Shown: positions 6,543-12,336 of the stretch, in pieces | Numbering within the stretch: position 1 is the first letter of the stretch | How the letters are laid out: the number at the start of each line of letters is the position of its first letter | Assembly: GCA_028275425.1 (NCBI GenBank) | Contig: JAPWUT010000029.1 | Location: forward strand, 1 to 12,336 | DNA length: 12,336 nucleotides | DNA from: Anaerolineae bacterium | GTDB lineage: Bacteria; Chloroflexota; Anaerolineae; SpSt-600 | Direction: 5' to 3' | The notes under the pieces: model-generated | Databases searched by the model: none | What the model saw: the letters and a program-made list of their open reading frames with translations, nothing else | Told to the model about the DNA's origin: nothing | Made by a program: the position numbers and the translations under genes

Positions 6543-6746
6543 GTGCCGAAGATTAAGACTCATAAGGCTACAGCAAAACGCTTTAAGGTTACAGGCAAAG
6601 GCAAAATTATGAGGACAAAGCAGGGCAAAAGCCACCTGCGCCGGAAGAAATCGGCCAGGGTGAAGGCTTTGTTCCCCGAAATGCTGGAGGTTACTACCAA
6701 GGGCGATAAGAAGAAGGTTCGCCGCCTTGCACCATACCTTGGCTAA
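6543..6746 (+). CDS. rpmI: Ribosomal protein L35 (bL35)
   Basis: The 67-aa, strongly basic product begins MPKIKTHKATAKRFKVTGKGKI and continues with SHLRRKKSARVK, the signature of bL35, a 50S subunit protein. The length is normal for the family. The start is GTG, preceded by AGGAGGTG (6530-6537), which overlaps the infC stop. rplT follows after 12 nt. The order infC-rpmI-rplT is the classic one, in which L20 often controls expression of its neighbours; no matching leader structure is visible here. Confidence 0.97.
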   Translation: MPKIKTHKATAKRFKVTGKGKIMRTKQGKSHLRRKKSARVKALFPEMLEVTTKGDKKKVRRLAPYLG

Positions 6747-6758
6747 GGAGGAGTTGAA

Positions 6759-7109
6759 GTGAGGGTAAAGGCAGGAGTTGTAACCAGAAGACGCCACAAA
6801 AGGGTCCTTAAGCTTACAAAGGGCCAGTTCGGAGCAAGGCATGCCCTATTCAAGCGGGCCCATGAGGCTATGATGAAATCCCTCGCCTATGCCTATAAGG
6901 ACCGAAGGGAACGGAAGAGGGATTTCCGACGCCTCTGGATCGTAAGGATTAACGCCGCAGCAAGGGCCCATGGCCTGACTTACGGAAAGTTCATCTCTGG
7001 CCTGCGAAAGGCAGGGGTTGAGGTCAACAGGAAAATCTTAGCCGAAATGGCAGTAAGAGACCAGGGGGCTTTCGCCAAGCTGGTAGAGGTGGCTAAAGCT
7101 GCTCTTTAA
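6759..7109 (+). CDS. rplT: Ribosomal protein L20 (bL20)
   Basis: The 116-aa basic product carries the bL20 hallmarks: VKAGVVTRRRHKRVLKLTKG at the N-terminus, YAYKDRRERKRDFRRLWIVRINAAAR (68-93), and a globular C-terminal part with FISGLRKAGVEVNRKILAEMAV. It binds 23S rRNA early in 50S assembly. The start is GTG, 7 nt after AAGGAGG (6745-6751), which overlaps the rpmI stop. The N-terminus lacks the extra Pro common after the initiator Met in this family. Confidence 0.97.
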   Translation: MRVKAGVVTRRRHKRVLKLTKGQFGARHALFKRAHEAMMKSLAYAYKDRRERKRDFRRLWIVRINAAARAHGLTYGKFISGLRKAGVEVNRKILAEMAVRDQGAFAKLVEVAKAAL

Positions 7110-7135
7110 CAGTTGAAAAGGGCCGGGAAGGTGGG

Positions 7136-7903
7136 GTGATTAAAAGCCTGAAGAACGAGAAGGTTAAGCTCGCTCGCTCCCTCTTGACCCGCAAAGGGCG
7201 ATGGAAGCACAGGCTTTTCTTGGTAGAAGGGGTCCGGATAATAAGAGAAGCTGTTGGCGCAGGATTTAAACCCGTCTTTGTCTTCTATTCGGAGGATTTT
7301 GCCCCCAAGGAAGTTCTGCCCCTGGAAGAGGCTTCGTGCTATCAGGTGCCGGAGGCGATAATAAAGGCCATTTCTTCAACCGTAACCCCTCAAGGCATAG
7401 TGGCCGTTTTCCCCTTCCCGGAGCTTCCGCTCCCGGAAGACTGGGAACTGGCCGTGGTCCTGGATGGGGTCCAAAACCCCGAAAATCTGGGGGCAGTGAT
7501 GCGCACTGCTGCGGCCGCAGGGGCGGCTTTCTTAGCCACAACCCCCGGCTCCGCCGACCCCTTCAACCCGAAAGCGGTGCGGGCAGCGATGGGCGCTCAC
7601 TTCCACATCCCCCTAAAACCCAATGCCCCCTGGGAGGAGCTCAGAAGCCTCCTCCAGGGCAAACAAATCCTCCTGGCCGACCCGCAAGGGCCAGTCCCTT
7701 ACTTCGCAGTGGACTGGACTGCCCCTTCGGTCCTGGTGATAGGAGGTGAGGCAAGGGGGGCTACCGGGGAAGCCCGCCAGTTGGCTCACCAAATTGTTTC
7801 TATCCCCATGGCAAGGCCGATTGAATCCTTGAACGCAGCCATAGCCGCCGGAATTATCCTCTACGAAGCCTTCCGCCAGCGCCTCCTTTCCCGGCCCTGT
7901 TGA
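7136..7903 (+). CDS. TrmH/SpoU-family RNA 2'-O-methyltransferase
   Basis: The 255-aa product has an N-terminal substrate-binding part (IKSLKNEKVKLARSLLTRKGR, then FLVEGVRIIREA) and a C-terminal SPOUT knot. Motif 1 is NPENLGAVMRT (114-124), motif 2 IGGEARGAT (202-210) and motif 3 IPMARPIESLNAAIAAGIILYE (223-244). Such enzymes transfer methyl from S-adenosylmethionine to ribose 2'-OH in rRNA or tRNA. The exact target cannot be read from sequence, and it is distinct from the rlmB-like gene at 10393. The start is GTG, where the family consensus begins; GGGAAGG (7125-7131) is a close-set Shine-Dalgarno. In many bacteria a gene of this family follows rplT and precedes pheST; here pheST is absent and a PIN-TRAM gene follows after 16 nt. 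Confidence 0.9.
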   Translation: MIKSLKNEKVKLARSLLTRKGRWKHRLFLVEGVRIIREAVGAGFKPVFVFYSEDFAPKEVLPLEEASCYQVPEAIIKAISSTVTPQGIVAVFPFPELPLPEDWELAVVLDGVQNPENLGAVMRTAAAAGAAFLATTPGSADPFNPKAVRAAMGAHFHIPLKPNAPWEELRSLLQGKQILLADPQGPVPYFAVDWTAPSVLVIGGEARGATGEARQLAHQIVSIPMARPIESLNAAIAAGIILYEAFRQRLLSRPC

Positions 7904-7919
7904 GAAAAGGAGGTGGATT

Positions 7920-8957
7920 ATGATGATTCTTCTGCGCTTTTTGGGAATGATTATCTTTGGCTTCATCGGTTGGCAGATTGGGACTCTGTTGGCCGGGGGC
8001 TTCTTTGACCAATCCTTCCGTTACATCCTAAGCCTCTCTTTGGCCTCGGGAGCGCTGGGCTTTGTTATAGCTCCGTGGATAACGATATACCCATTCCGGT
8101 GGATTAAAGAGAGGGTGAAGATATTGCCGGCCCGGAACCTCATAGCCGGGTTCATCGGGCTTGTCTTGGGGCTCCTGATTTCGGCTCTCCTTTCCATACC
8201 AATCTCGTTCCTGCCCAGCCCTCTGGGGAAAATCCTCCCCTCCATTGCTACAATCATCGTCACTTCCTTTGCCGTAATGGTAGCAATAATCCGCCAAAAC
8301 GACCTCTTGCGCCTCCTGGGGTCAAGGTTTGCCCTCAAAGGCGAGCCATTGCCCTCTGAAAATTACATCATCCTGGACACCAGCGTGATAATTGACGGGC
8401 GCATAGTGGATATAAGCCGGACGGGCTTCCTGCGAGGCACACTTCTAATCCCGCGCTTTGTCCTCAACGAGCTCCGCTACATAGCCGATTCACAGGACAT
8501 CCTCCGGCGCAACAGAGGCAGGAGAGGCCTTGAAATGCTGGAAAAGCTCCGCAAAGAGGCCATAATCCCAGTGCAAGTCAGCGATATTGACGTGGAAGAA
8601 GGGAAAGAGGTGGATGAAAAGCTCATCCTCCTGGCCCGCAAGCTCCAGTGCCCAATCCTCACCAACGATTACAACCTCAACCGGATAGCCCGCCTGCAAG
8701 GGGTTGAAGTCCTAAACCTGAACGAGTTGGCCAACGCCGTAAAGACAGTGGTGCTGCCCGGTGAAAGCATAACCATCCACATAATCCAAGAGGGGAAGGA
8801 ACCCAACCAAGGAGTGGGTTACCTGGATGACGGAACCATGGTGGTGGTGGAGAACGGCCGCCGCTTCATCAACTCCACAATTGAAGTAACCGTAACCAAG
8901 GTCCTCCAGACCGATAAAGGTAGGATAATCTTCGCTCAGCCCGATGGCCGGAAGTAG
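7920..8957 (+). CDS. YacL-like membrane protein with PIN and TRAM domains
   Basis: The 345-aa product has four hydrophobic segments in residues ~1-125 (near 4-24, 33-57, 72-95 and 105-124). A cytoplasmic PIN nuclease-like domain follows (~148-270) with acidic residues D153 and D159 in ILDTSVIIDGRI, E184 in VLNELRYIAD, D232 and D250 in LTNDYNLN. A TRAM RNA-binding domain lies at ~282-340. This is the architecture of Bacillus YacL, a membrane-bound putative ribonuclease whose substrate I do not know. The start is ATG at 7920 or 7923 (two Met codons in a row); AGGAGGTG at 7908-7915 suits either. In Bacillus, yacL lies upstream of cysS and rlmB in the same gene cluster, and the same order is seen here with fewer genes between. 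Confidence 0.92.
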   Translation: MMILLRFLGMIIFGFIGWQIGTLLAGGFFDQSFRYILSLSLASGALGFVIAPWITIYPFRWIKERVKILPARNLIAGFIGLVLGLLISALLSIPISFLPSPLGKILPSIATIIVTSFAVMVAIIRQNDLLRLLGSRFALKGEPLPSENYIILDTSVIIDGRIVDISRTGFLRGTLLIPRFVLNELRYIADSQDILRRNRGRRGLEMLEKLRKEAIIPVQVSDIDVEEGKEVDEKLILLARKLQCPILTNDYNLNRIARLQGVEVLNLNELANAVKTVVLPGESITIHIIQEGKEPNQGVGYLDDGTMVVVENGRRFINSTIEVTVTKVLQTDKGRIIFAQPDGRK

Positions 8958-8965
8958 GAGGGGCT

Positions 8966-10414
8966 ATGGCGCTGGAAATCTACAACACCCTTACCCGCCG
9001 GAAAGAGAAGTTTGAACCATTGCACCCAGGCTTCGTCGGAATTTACGTGTGCGGGCCTACGGTTTACGACCACCCTCACATCGGCCATGCCAAAAGCTAC
9101 GTGTCCTTTGATGTAGTGGTGCGATTCCTGCGCTACCTGGGCTACAAGGTCCGTTACGTCCAGAACATAACCGATGTCGGCCACTTGTTGGAGACGGGGG
9201 AAGATAGGGTGCTTAAAAAGGCCAAGATTGAGCGCCTTGAGCCGATGGAAGTGGTGGAAAAGTACACCCGCAGCTACTTTGAGGACATGGATGCCTTAAA
9301 CGTCCAGAGGCCCGATATTTCCCCCAGGGCCAGCGGGCACATACCCGAGCAGATAGAGCTGGTAAAAACCCTACTGGAGAAAGGCTTCGCTTACGAGGTT
9401 AATGGCTCCGTTTACTTTGAAGTGGCCAAATTCCCGGAGTATGGGAAACTTTCGGGGCGGAAGGTTGAAGAGCTCATTGAGGGTTACCGGATTGACCCCA
9501 GCCCCGATAAGAAGCATCCGGCCGATTTTGCCCTTTGGAAGAGGGCCGAGCCTGAGCACATAATGCGCTGGCCGAGCCCATGGGGATGGGGCTACCCCGG
9601 CTGGCACACTGAATGCTCAGTTATGTCCACAAAATACCTCGGCCAGCCGTTTGACATACACGGCGGGGGTATGGACAACATCTTCCCCCACCACGAGTGC
9701 GAAATCGCCCAAAGTGAAGCCGCCTACGGCATCCCCTTCGTCCGCTACTGGATGCACAACAACATGGTGACGGTTGAAGGGGTCAAGATGAGCAAGTCTT
9801 TGGGGAACGCCATCTACCTTAAGGAACTCTTCAAGCGCTATAGCCCTATGACGGTGCGCTTCTTCATCCTAACCAGCCACTACCGTTCACCTTTGGACTT
9901 CTCCGATGAAGCCCTATCGGCTGCGGAGAGGGGGCTTGAGAGGCTCTGGAACACGGTCAAAGAGGTAAGGGAACGCATACCGTTCTCCGATACTGGCCCC
10001 ATCCCCCAAGATGTGGCCGATGTTCTGGCTTCGCGCAAGGCTCGCTTCCTGGCGGCCATGGAAGACGATTTCAATACCCCCTTGGCCATCGGCGAGCTCT
10101 TTGAGCTCTCAAGGGAAGTTAACACTTGGCTTGCAAGCGACCGGCCACTTTCCAAAGAGGCCCTGATGGCCATAGATGGCCTCTACACCGAGCTTGGCGA
10201 TACTATTTTGGGCATAATACCCAAGAAGTTCCCGGAAGAAGTAAGGGGAGAGCTGGAAGTACCTCTCATCCAGCTCCTTATAGAACTGCGTCAGGAATTC
10301 CGCAAAGCCCAGGACTGGGAGAAGGCCGACCGCATAAGGGCGAGGTTGCGGGAACTGGGCATAATCCTTGAAGATACACCCCAAGGGACCAGGTGGCGAA
10401 GGGCAAGGGTTTAA
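8966..10414 (+). CDS. cysS: Cysteinyl-tRNA synthetase
   Basis: The 482-aa product is a class I synthetase that joins cysteine to tRNA-Cys using ATP. It shows GIYVCGPTVYDHPHIGHAKSYV (25-46, with the HIGH-type motif at 38-41), KMSKSLGN (274-281) and the metal-site residues C29, C217 (WHTECSVM), H242 and E246 (PHHECE), matching the zinc ligands known from the E. coli enzyme. The DALR-like anticodon-binding part and the C-terminal helices (SDEALSAAERGLERLW, then FRKAQDWEKADRIRARLRELGI) are complete. The start is ATG, 4 nt after AGGAGG (8956-8961), which overlaps the yacL-like stop. The last 22 nt overlap rlmB in another frame, so the two are probably translated together. Confidence 0.97.
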   Translation: MALEIYNTLTRRKEKFEPLHPGFVGIYVCGPTVYDHPHIGHAKSYVSFDVVVRFLRYLGYKVRYVQNITDVGHLLETGEDRVLKKAKIERLEPMEVVEKYTRSYFEDMDALNVQRPDISPRASGHIPEQIELVKTLLEKGFAYEVNGSVYFEVAKFPEYGKLSGRKVEELIEGYRIDPSPDKKHPADFALWKRAEPEHIMRWPSPWGWGYPGWHTECSVMSTKYLGQPFDIHGGGMDNIFPHHECEIAQSEAAYGIPFVRYWMHNNMVTVEGVKMSKSLGNAIYLKELFKRYSPMTVRFFILTSHYRSPLDFSDEALSAAERGLERLWNTVKEVRERIPFSDTGPIPQDVADVLASRKARFLAAMEDDFNTPLAIGELFELSREVNTWLASDRPLSKEALMAIDGLYTELGDTILGIIPKKFPEEVRGELEVPLIQLLIELRQEFRKAQDWEKADRIRARLRELGIILEDTPQGTRWRRARV

Positions 10415-11181
10415 AAGAGGAAATTTTAAAGCCAAATCCTGGGCGGGAATTTCTCTACGGCCGCCATCCTGTGCTGGAGTCCTTGAAGGCCCGGCGCCGA
10501 AAGTTCTATCGCCTCATCCTGGCCGAAGGGACGAAGGATTCCCCGCCGATAAGCGAAATCATCTCTTTAGCCGGCCGCTTCGGCCTCTACCCAATTTTCA
10601 TGCCGAAAGAGAAGCTTGACTCCGCCGTGCCCGATGGTTCCCATCAGGGTGTCCTCTTGGAATCCTCACCTTACCCTTACGCCTCCTTGGACGAAATCCT
10701 ACAAGGCGAAGAGGGGGTCATATTGGTCCTGGATTTACTGCAGGACCCGCAGAACGTAGGAAGCCTCCTGCGCACAGCCGAAGCCACAGGCGTGAAAGGG
10801 GTCATAATCCAAGAGCGGAATGCTGTAGGGATAACCCCGGCGGTGGTGAAGGCTTCGGCTGGAGCTGTTGAGCACCTTAAAATCGTCCAGGTCCCAAACC
10901 TGAACCGAACCTTGGAAAAGCTGAAGGAGGAAGGGTTCTGGATTGCTGGGCTTGAAGCCTTGCCCCAAGCCCAAGATTTGTGGGAAGCCAGCCTTCCCTT
11001 CCCCATCGCTTTAGTGGTAGGAAGCGAGGGGAAAGGGCTGAGGCCTTCGGTAAGGGAAAAGTGCGACCTTTTCCTCAAGTTGCCGATGGAAGGCAAAGTT
11101 TCCTCGCTAAATGCCGCAGTGGCTGGCTCCATAGCCTTGTATTGGCTTTACCGATCCCGCCCCCGAAAGGAGGATTCATGA
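10393..11181 (+). CDS. rlmB: 23S rRNA (guanosine-2'-O)-methyltransferase RlmB
   Basis: The 262-aa product opens with FLYGRHPVLESL (20-31), the N-terminal RlmB substrate-binding domain with SAVPDGSHQGVLLE (77-90). The SPOUT domain has motif 1 DPQNVGSLLRT (118-128), motif 2 GSEGKGL (210-216) and motif 3 LPMEGKVSSLNAAVAGSIALY (230-250). The family methylates a guanosine ribose in the 23S rRNA peptidyl-transferase region (G2251 in E. coli). The start is taken as GTG at 10393, 22 nt inside cysS, with AAGGG (10383-10387) upstream; no later ATG, GTG or TTG fits the conserved N-terminus. Its stop overlaps the epimerase start as ATGA. The adjacency of cysS and rlmB is widespread in bacteria, often with mrnC between them, which is absent here. 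Confidence 0.92.
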   Translation: MAKGKGLKEEILKPNPGREFLYGRHPVLESLKARRRKFYRLILAEGTKDSPPISEIISLAGRFGLYPIFMPKEKLDSAVPDGSHQGVLLESSPYPYASLDEILQGEEGVILVLDLLQDPQNVGSLLRTAEATGVKGVIIQERNAVGITPAVVKASAGAVEHLKIVQVPNLNRTLEKLKEEGFWIAGLEALPQAQDLWEASLPFPIALVVGSEGKGLRPSVREKCDLFLKLPMEGKVSSLNAAVAGSIALYWLYRSRPRKEDS

Positions 11182-12101
11182 AGGTCCTGGTAACAGGAGG
11201 CGCGGGCTTCATCGGCTCGCATGTAGTGGACTTCTTCATCCGTGAAGGGCATGAAGTCGTTGTGGTTGACAACTTGCACACGGGTAAAGTGGAAAACCTG
11301 AACCCCAGGGCCCGCTTCTACCAGGTGGACATACGCTCACCTGAGCTGGAGGAAGTATTTGCCAAGGAAAGGCCTGAGGTTATCTCCCACCAAGCAGCTT
11401 TGGTGAACGTCCGGGAATCAATGCTCAAACCCATGCTTTACGCCGAAGTCAACATCCTCGGTTCGCTTAACCTTCTGGAGCTGGCTCGCCGCTACGAGGT
11501 TAAGAAGATAATCTATGCCTCCACAGGCGGTGCGGTCTACGGGGAGCCTGAGTACCTCCCGGTTGATGAGGAGCACCCCATAAATCCCCTGGACCCCTAC
11601 GGCGCCAGCAAGCATGCCGTTGAACATTACCTGCACTTATACTACCTCAATTACGGCCTTGAATACATCTCCCTCCGCTACCCTAACGTTTACGGTCCCA
11701 GGCAGGACCCCTTTGGGGAAGCCGGTGTGGTAGCGATATTCACAGGGCAGATGTTGCGTGGAGAACAGCCTGTAATCAATGGGTCAGGGGAACAGGAGAG
11801 GGATTTCCTCTATGTGGAAGATGTAGCCAGGGCCAACATCCTGGCTTTGGAAAAAGAAGGGTGCGGGATTTACAACCTGGGCTGGGGGAAGGGCACATCG
11901 GTCAATGAGATTTTTCGGCTTCTCAAGGAACTGACTGGTTATCCAGGTAAGGCCGTGCATGGCCCGCCCAAGCAGGGGGAAGTGTTCAAAATATGCCTCA
12001 AAGCGGATAAAGCCAAGCGTGAACTGGGCTGGGAACCGCTTGTCCCCTTGGAAGAAGGGCTAAAAGCCACGGTTGAATATTTCCGCAGGAACTTAGCCTA
12101 A
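11178..12101 (+). CDS. NAD-dependent sugar-nucleotide epimerase/dehydratase (UDP-glucose 4-epimerase-like)
   Basis: The 307-aa product is an extended short-chain dehydrogenase. It has the NAD-binding GGAGFIG (7-13) and the acidic D31 at the end of beta-2 (VVVVDNLHTG), typical of NAD preference. ASTGGAVYGEP (114-124) and the catalytic YGASK (Y141, K145) follow, then RYPNVYGPRQDP and ERDFLYVEDVA. These fit GalE-like UDP-hexose 4-epimerases, with a C4 epimerase for glucose/galactose or their N-acetyl forms most likely; a dehydratase or another epimerase cannot be excluded. The start is ATG at 11178, 4 nt after AAAGGAGG (11166-11173). The frame is open back to 10980, but only inside rlmB. ATGA overlap couples it to rlmB. 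It likely feeds cell-surface glycan synthesis and is out of theme with the translation genes before it. Confidence 0.93.
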   Translation: MKVLVTGGAGFIGSHVVDFFIREGHEVVVVDNLHTGKVENLNPRARFYQVDIRSPELEEVFAKERPEVISHQAALVNVRESMLKPMLYAEVNILGSLNLLELARRYEVKKIIYASTGGAVYGEPEYLPVDEEHPINPLDPYGASKHAVEHYLHLYYLNYGLEYISLRYPNVYGPRQDPFGEAGVVAIFTGQMLRGEQPVINGSGEQERDFLYVEDVARANILALEKEGCGIYNLGWGKGTSVNEIFRLLKELTGYPGKAVHGPPKQGEVFKICLKADKAKRELGWEPLVPLEEGLKATVEYFRRNLA

Positions 12102-12134
12102 TCTCGCCTGGCCTTTAATTTTTGAATTTTGAAC

Positions 12135-12177
12135 CGCAAAGGTCGCAAAGTTTTTAACCCCTTTAGTAGGGGGCGAG
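12135..12177. repeat. Short direct repeats in the 3' non-coding region
   Basis: CGCAAAG occurs twice 9 nt apart (12135-12141 and 12144-12150). AGGGGGCGAG at 12168-12177 recurs at 12321-12330 near the window end. CCATAAA before a G-run also occurs twice (12199 and 12314). No coding signal is seen in 12102-12336 and no clear terminator with a T-tract follows the epimerase gene. Confidence 0.4.
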
Positions 12178-12260
12178 CAGCCAACTCTTGCCACTCGGCC
12201 ATAAAGGGGACCCAGAACACCGGCGAACCCTAAGCCCACGGGGGTGGGCAAACGGGGGGT

Positions 12261-12315
12261 CCAGGGGGCGAAGCCCCCTGGCAGGGGGTTGTGGGGGGTG
12301 TCCCCCCGCAAAACC
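12261..12315. repeat. Two adjacent GC-rich hairpins, probably a dispersed intergenic repeat
   Basis: CCAGGGGGC (12261-12269) and GCCCCCTGG (12273-12281) form a perfect 9-bp stem with a GAA loop. Next to it GGGGGG (12293-12298) and CCCCCC (12302-12307) pair around TGT, and the stem can extend outward through GTT/AAC-type pairs to 12287 and 12315. Such paired GC-rich palindromes in an intergenic region are typical of small repeat elements of the REP/MITE kind; transcription termination is possible, but no T-run follows. Confidence 0.6.
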
Positions 12316-12336
12316 ATAAAAGGGGGCGAGTAACCC

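Noticed and set aside
10980..11177. A 66-residue N-terminal extension of the epimerase.
   Set aside because: It lies inside rlmB out of frame. MKVLVTGGAGFIG is the normal family N-terminus and has AAAGGAGG just upstream.
1..12336. tRNA or rRNA genes, CRISPR arrays, transposases, integrases.
   Set aside because: No regularly spaced repeats, no tRNA-like cloverleaf and no mobile-element protein were seen on either strand.

Overview
The window looks like a bacterial chromosome segment, most likely from the Chloroflexota (Anaerolineae-like). That placement is inferred from three things: two large secreted proteins ending in a short YLPxxx(R/K) tail of the kind I associate with that phylum, GC-rich hairpin repeats between genes, and the protein sequences of the translation genes. 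It is not proven. All supported genes lie on the plus strand.

Region 1 (1-5850) holds accessory, cell-surface genes in two transcription units. Unit A is a sigma70-type promoter cut by the window edge, then a lipoprotein-like secreted protein with a jelly-roll domain and a six-hairpin glycosidase-like domain (72-2063), then a GC-rich terminator (2122-2156). Unit B starts from a near copy of the first promoter, with perfect -35 and -10 boxes and a 17-bp spacer (2189-2217). A strikingly structured leader of about 165 nt follows, then an 8-TM protein of unknown function (2388-3266). An ATGA overlap couples this gene to a secreted multidomain protein (3263-5803) with a carboxypeptidase-regulatory-like domain, a transglutaminase-like domain and Ig-like domains. 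Unit B ends in a near copy of the first terminator. In the transglutaminase-like domain the position of the catalytic Cys is read as Ser, while the His and Asp are kept.

Region 2 (5960-12101) is a housekeeping operon behind its own sigma70-type promoter: infC (IF3), rpmI (L35), rplT (L20), a SpoU/TrmH-family RNA 2'-O-methyltransferase, a YacL-like membrane PIN-TRAM protein, cysS, rlmB (a second SpoU methyltransferase) and an NAD-dependent sugar-nucleotide epimerase. Gaps are very short or genes overlap (cysS/rlmB by 22 nt, rlmB/epimerase by ATGA), and no internal terminator is visible, so co-transcription is likely. The common theme is translation: initiation, the large ribosomal subunit, rRNA methylation and tRNA-Cys charging. 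The order yacL - cysS - rlmB is a shortened version of a Firmicutes arrangement. The epimerase is the odd member.

Region 3 (12102-12336) is non-coding, with short repeats and two strong GC-rich hairpins.

The best candidates for something undescribed are the 8-TM / Ser-transglutaminase-like pair with its structured leader, and the promoter, terminator and C-terminal tail features shared by the two secreted-protein units.
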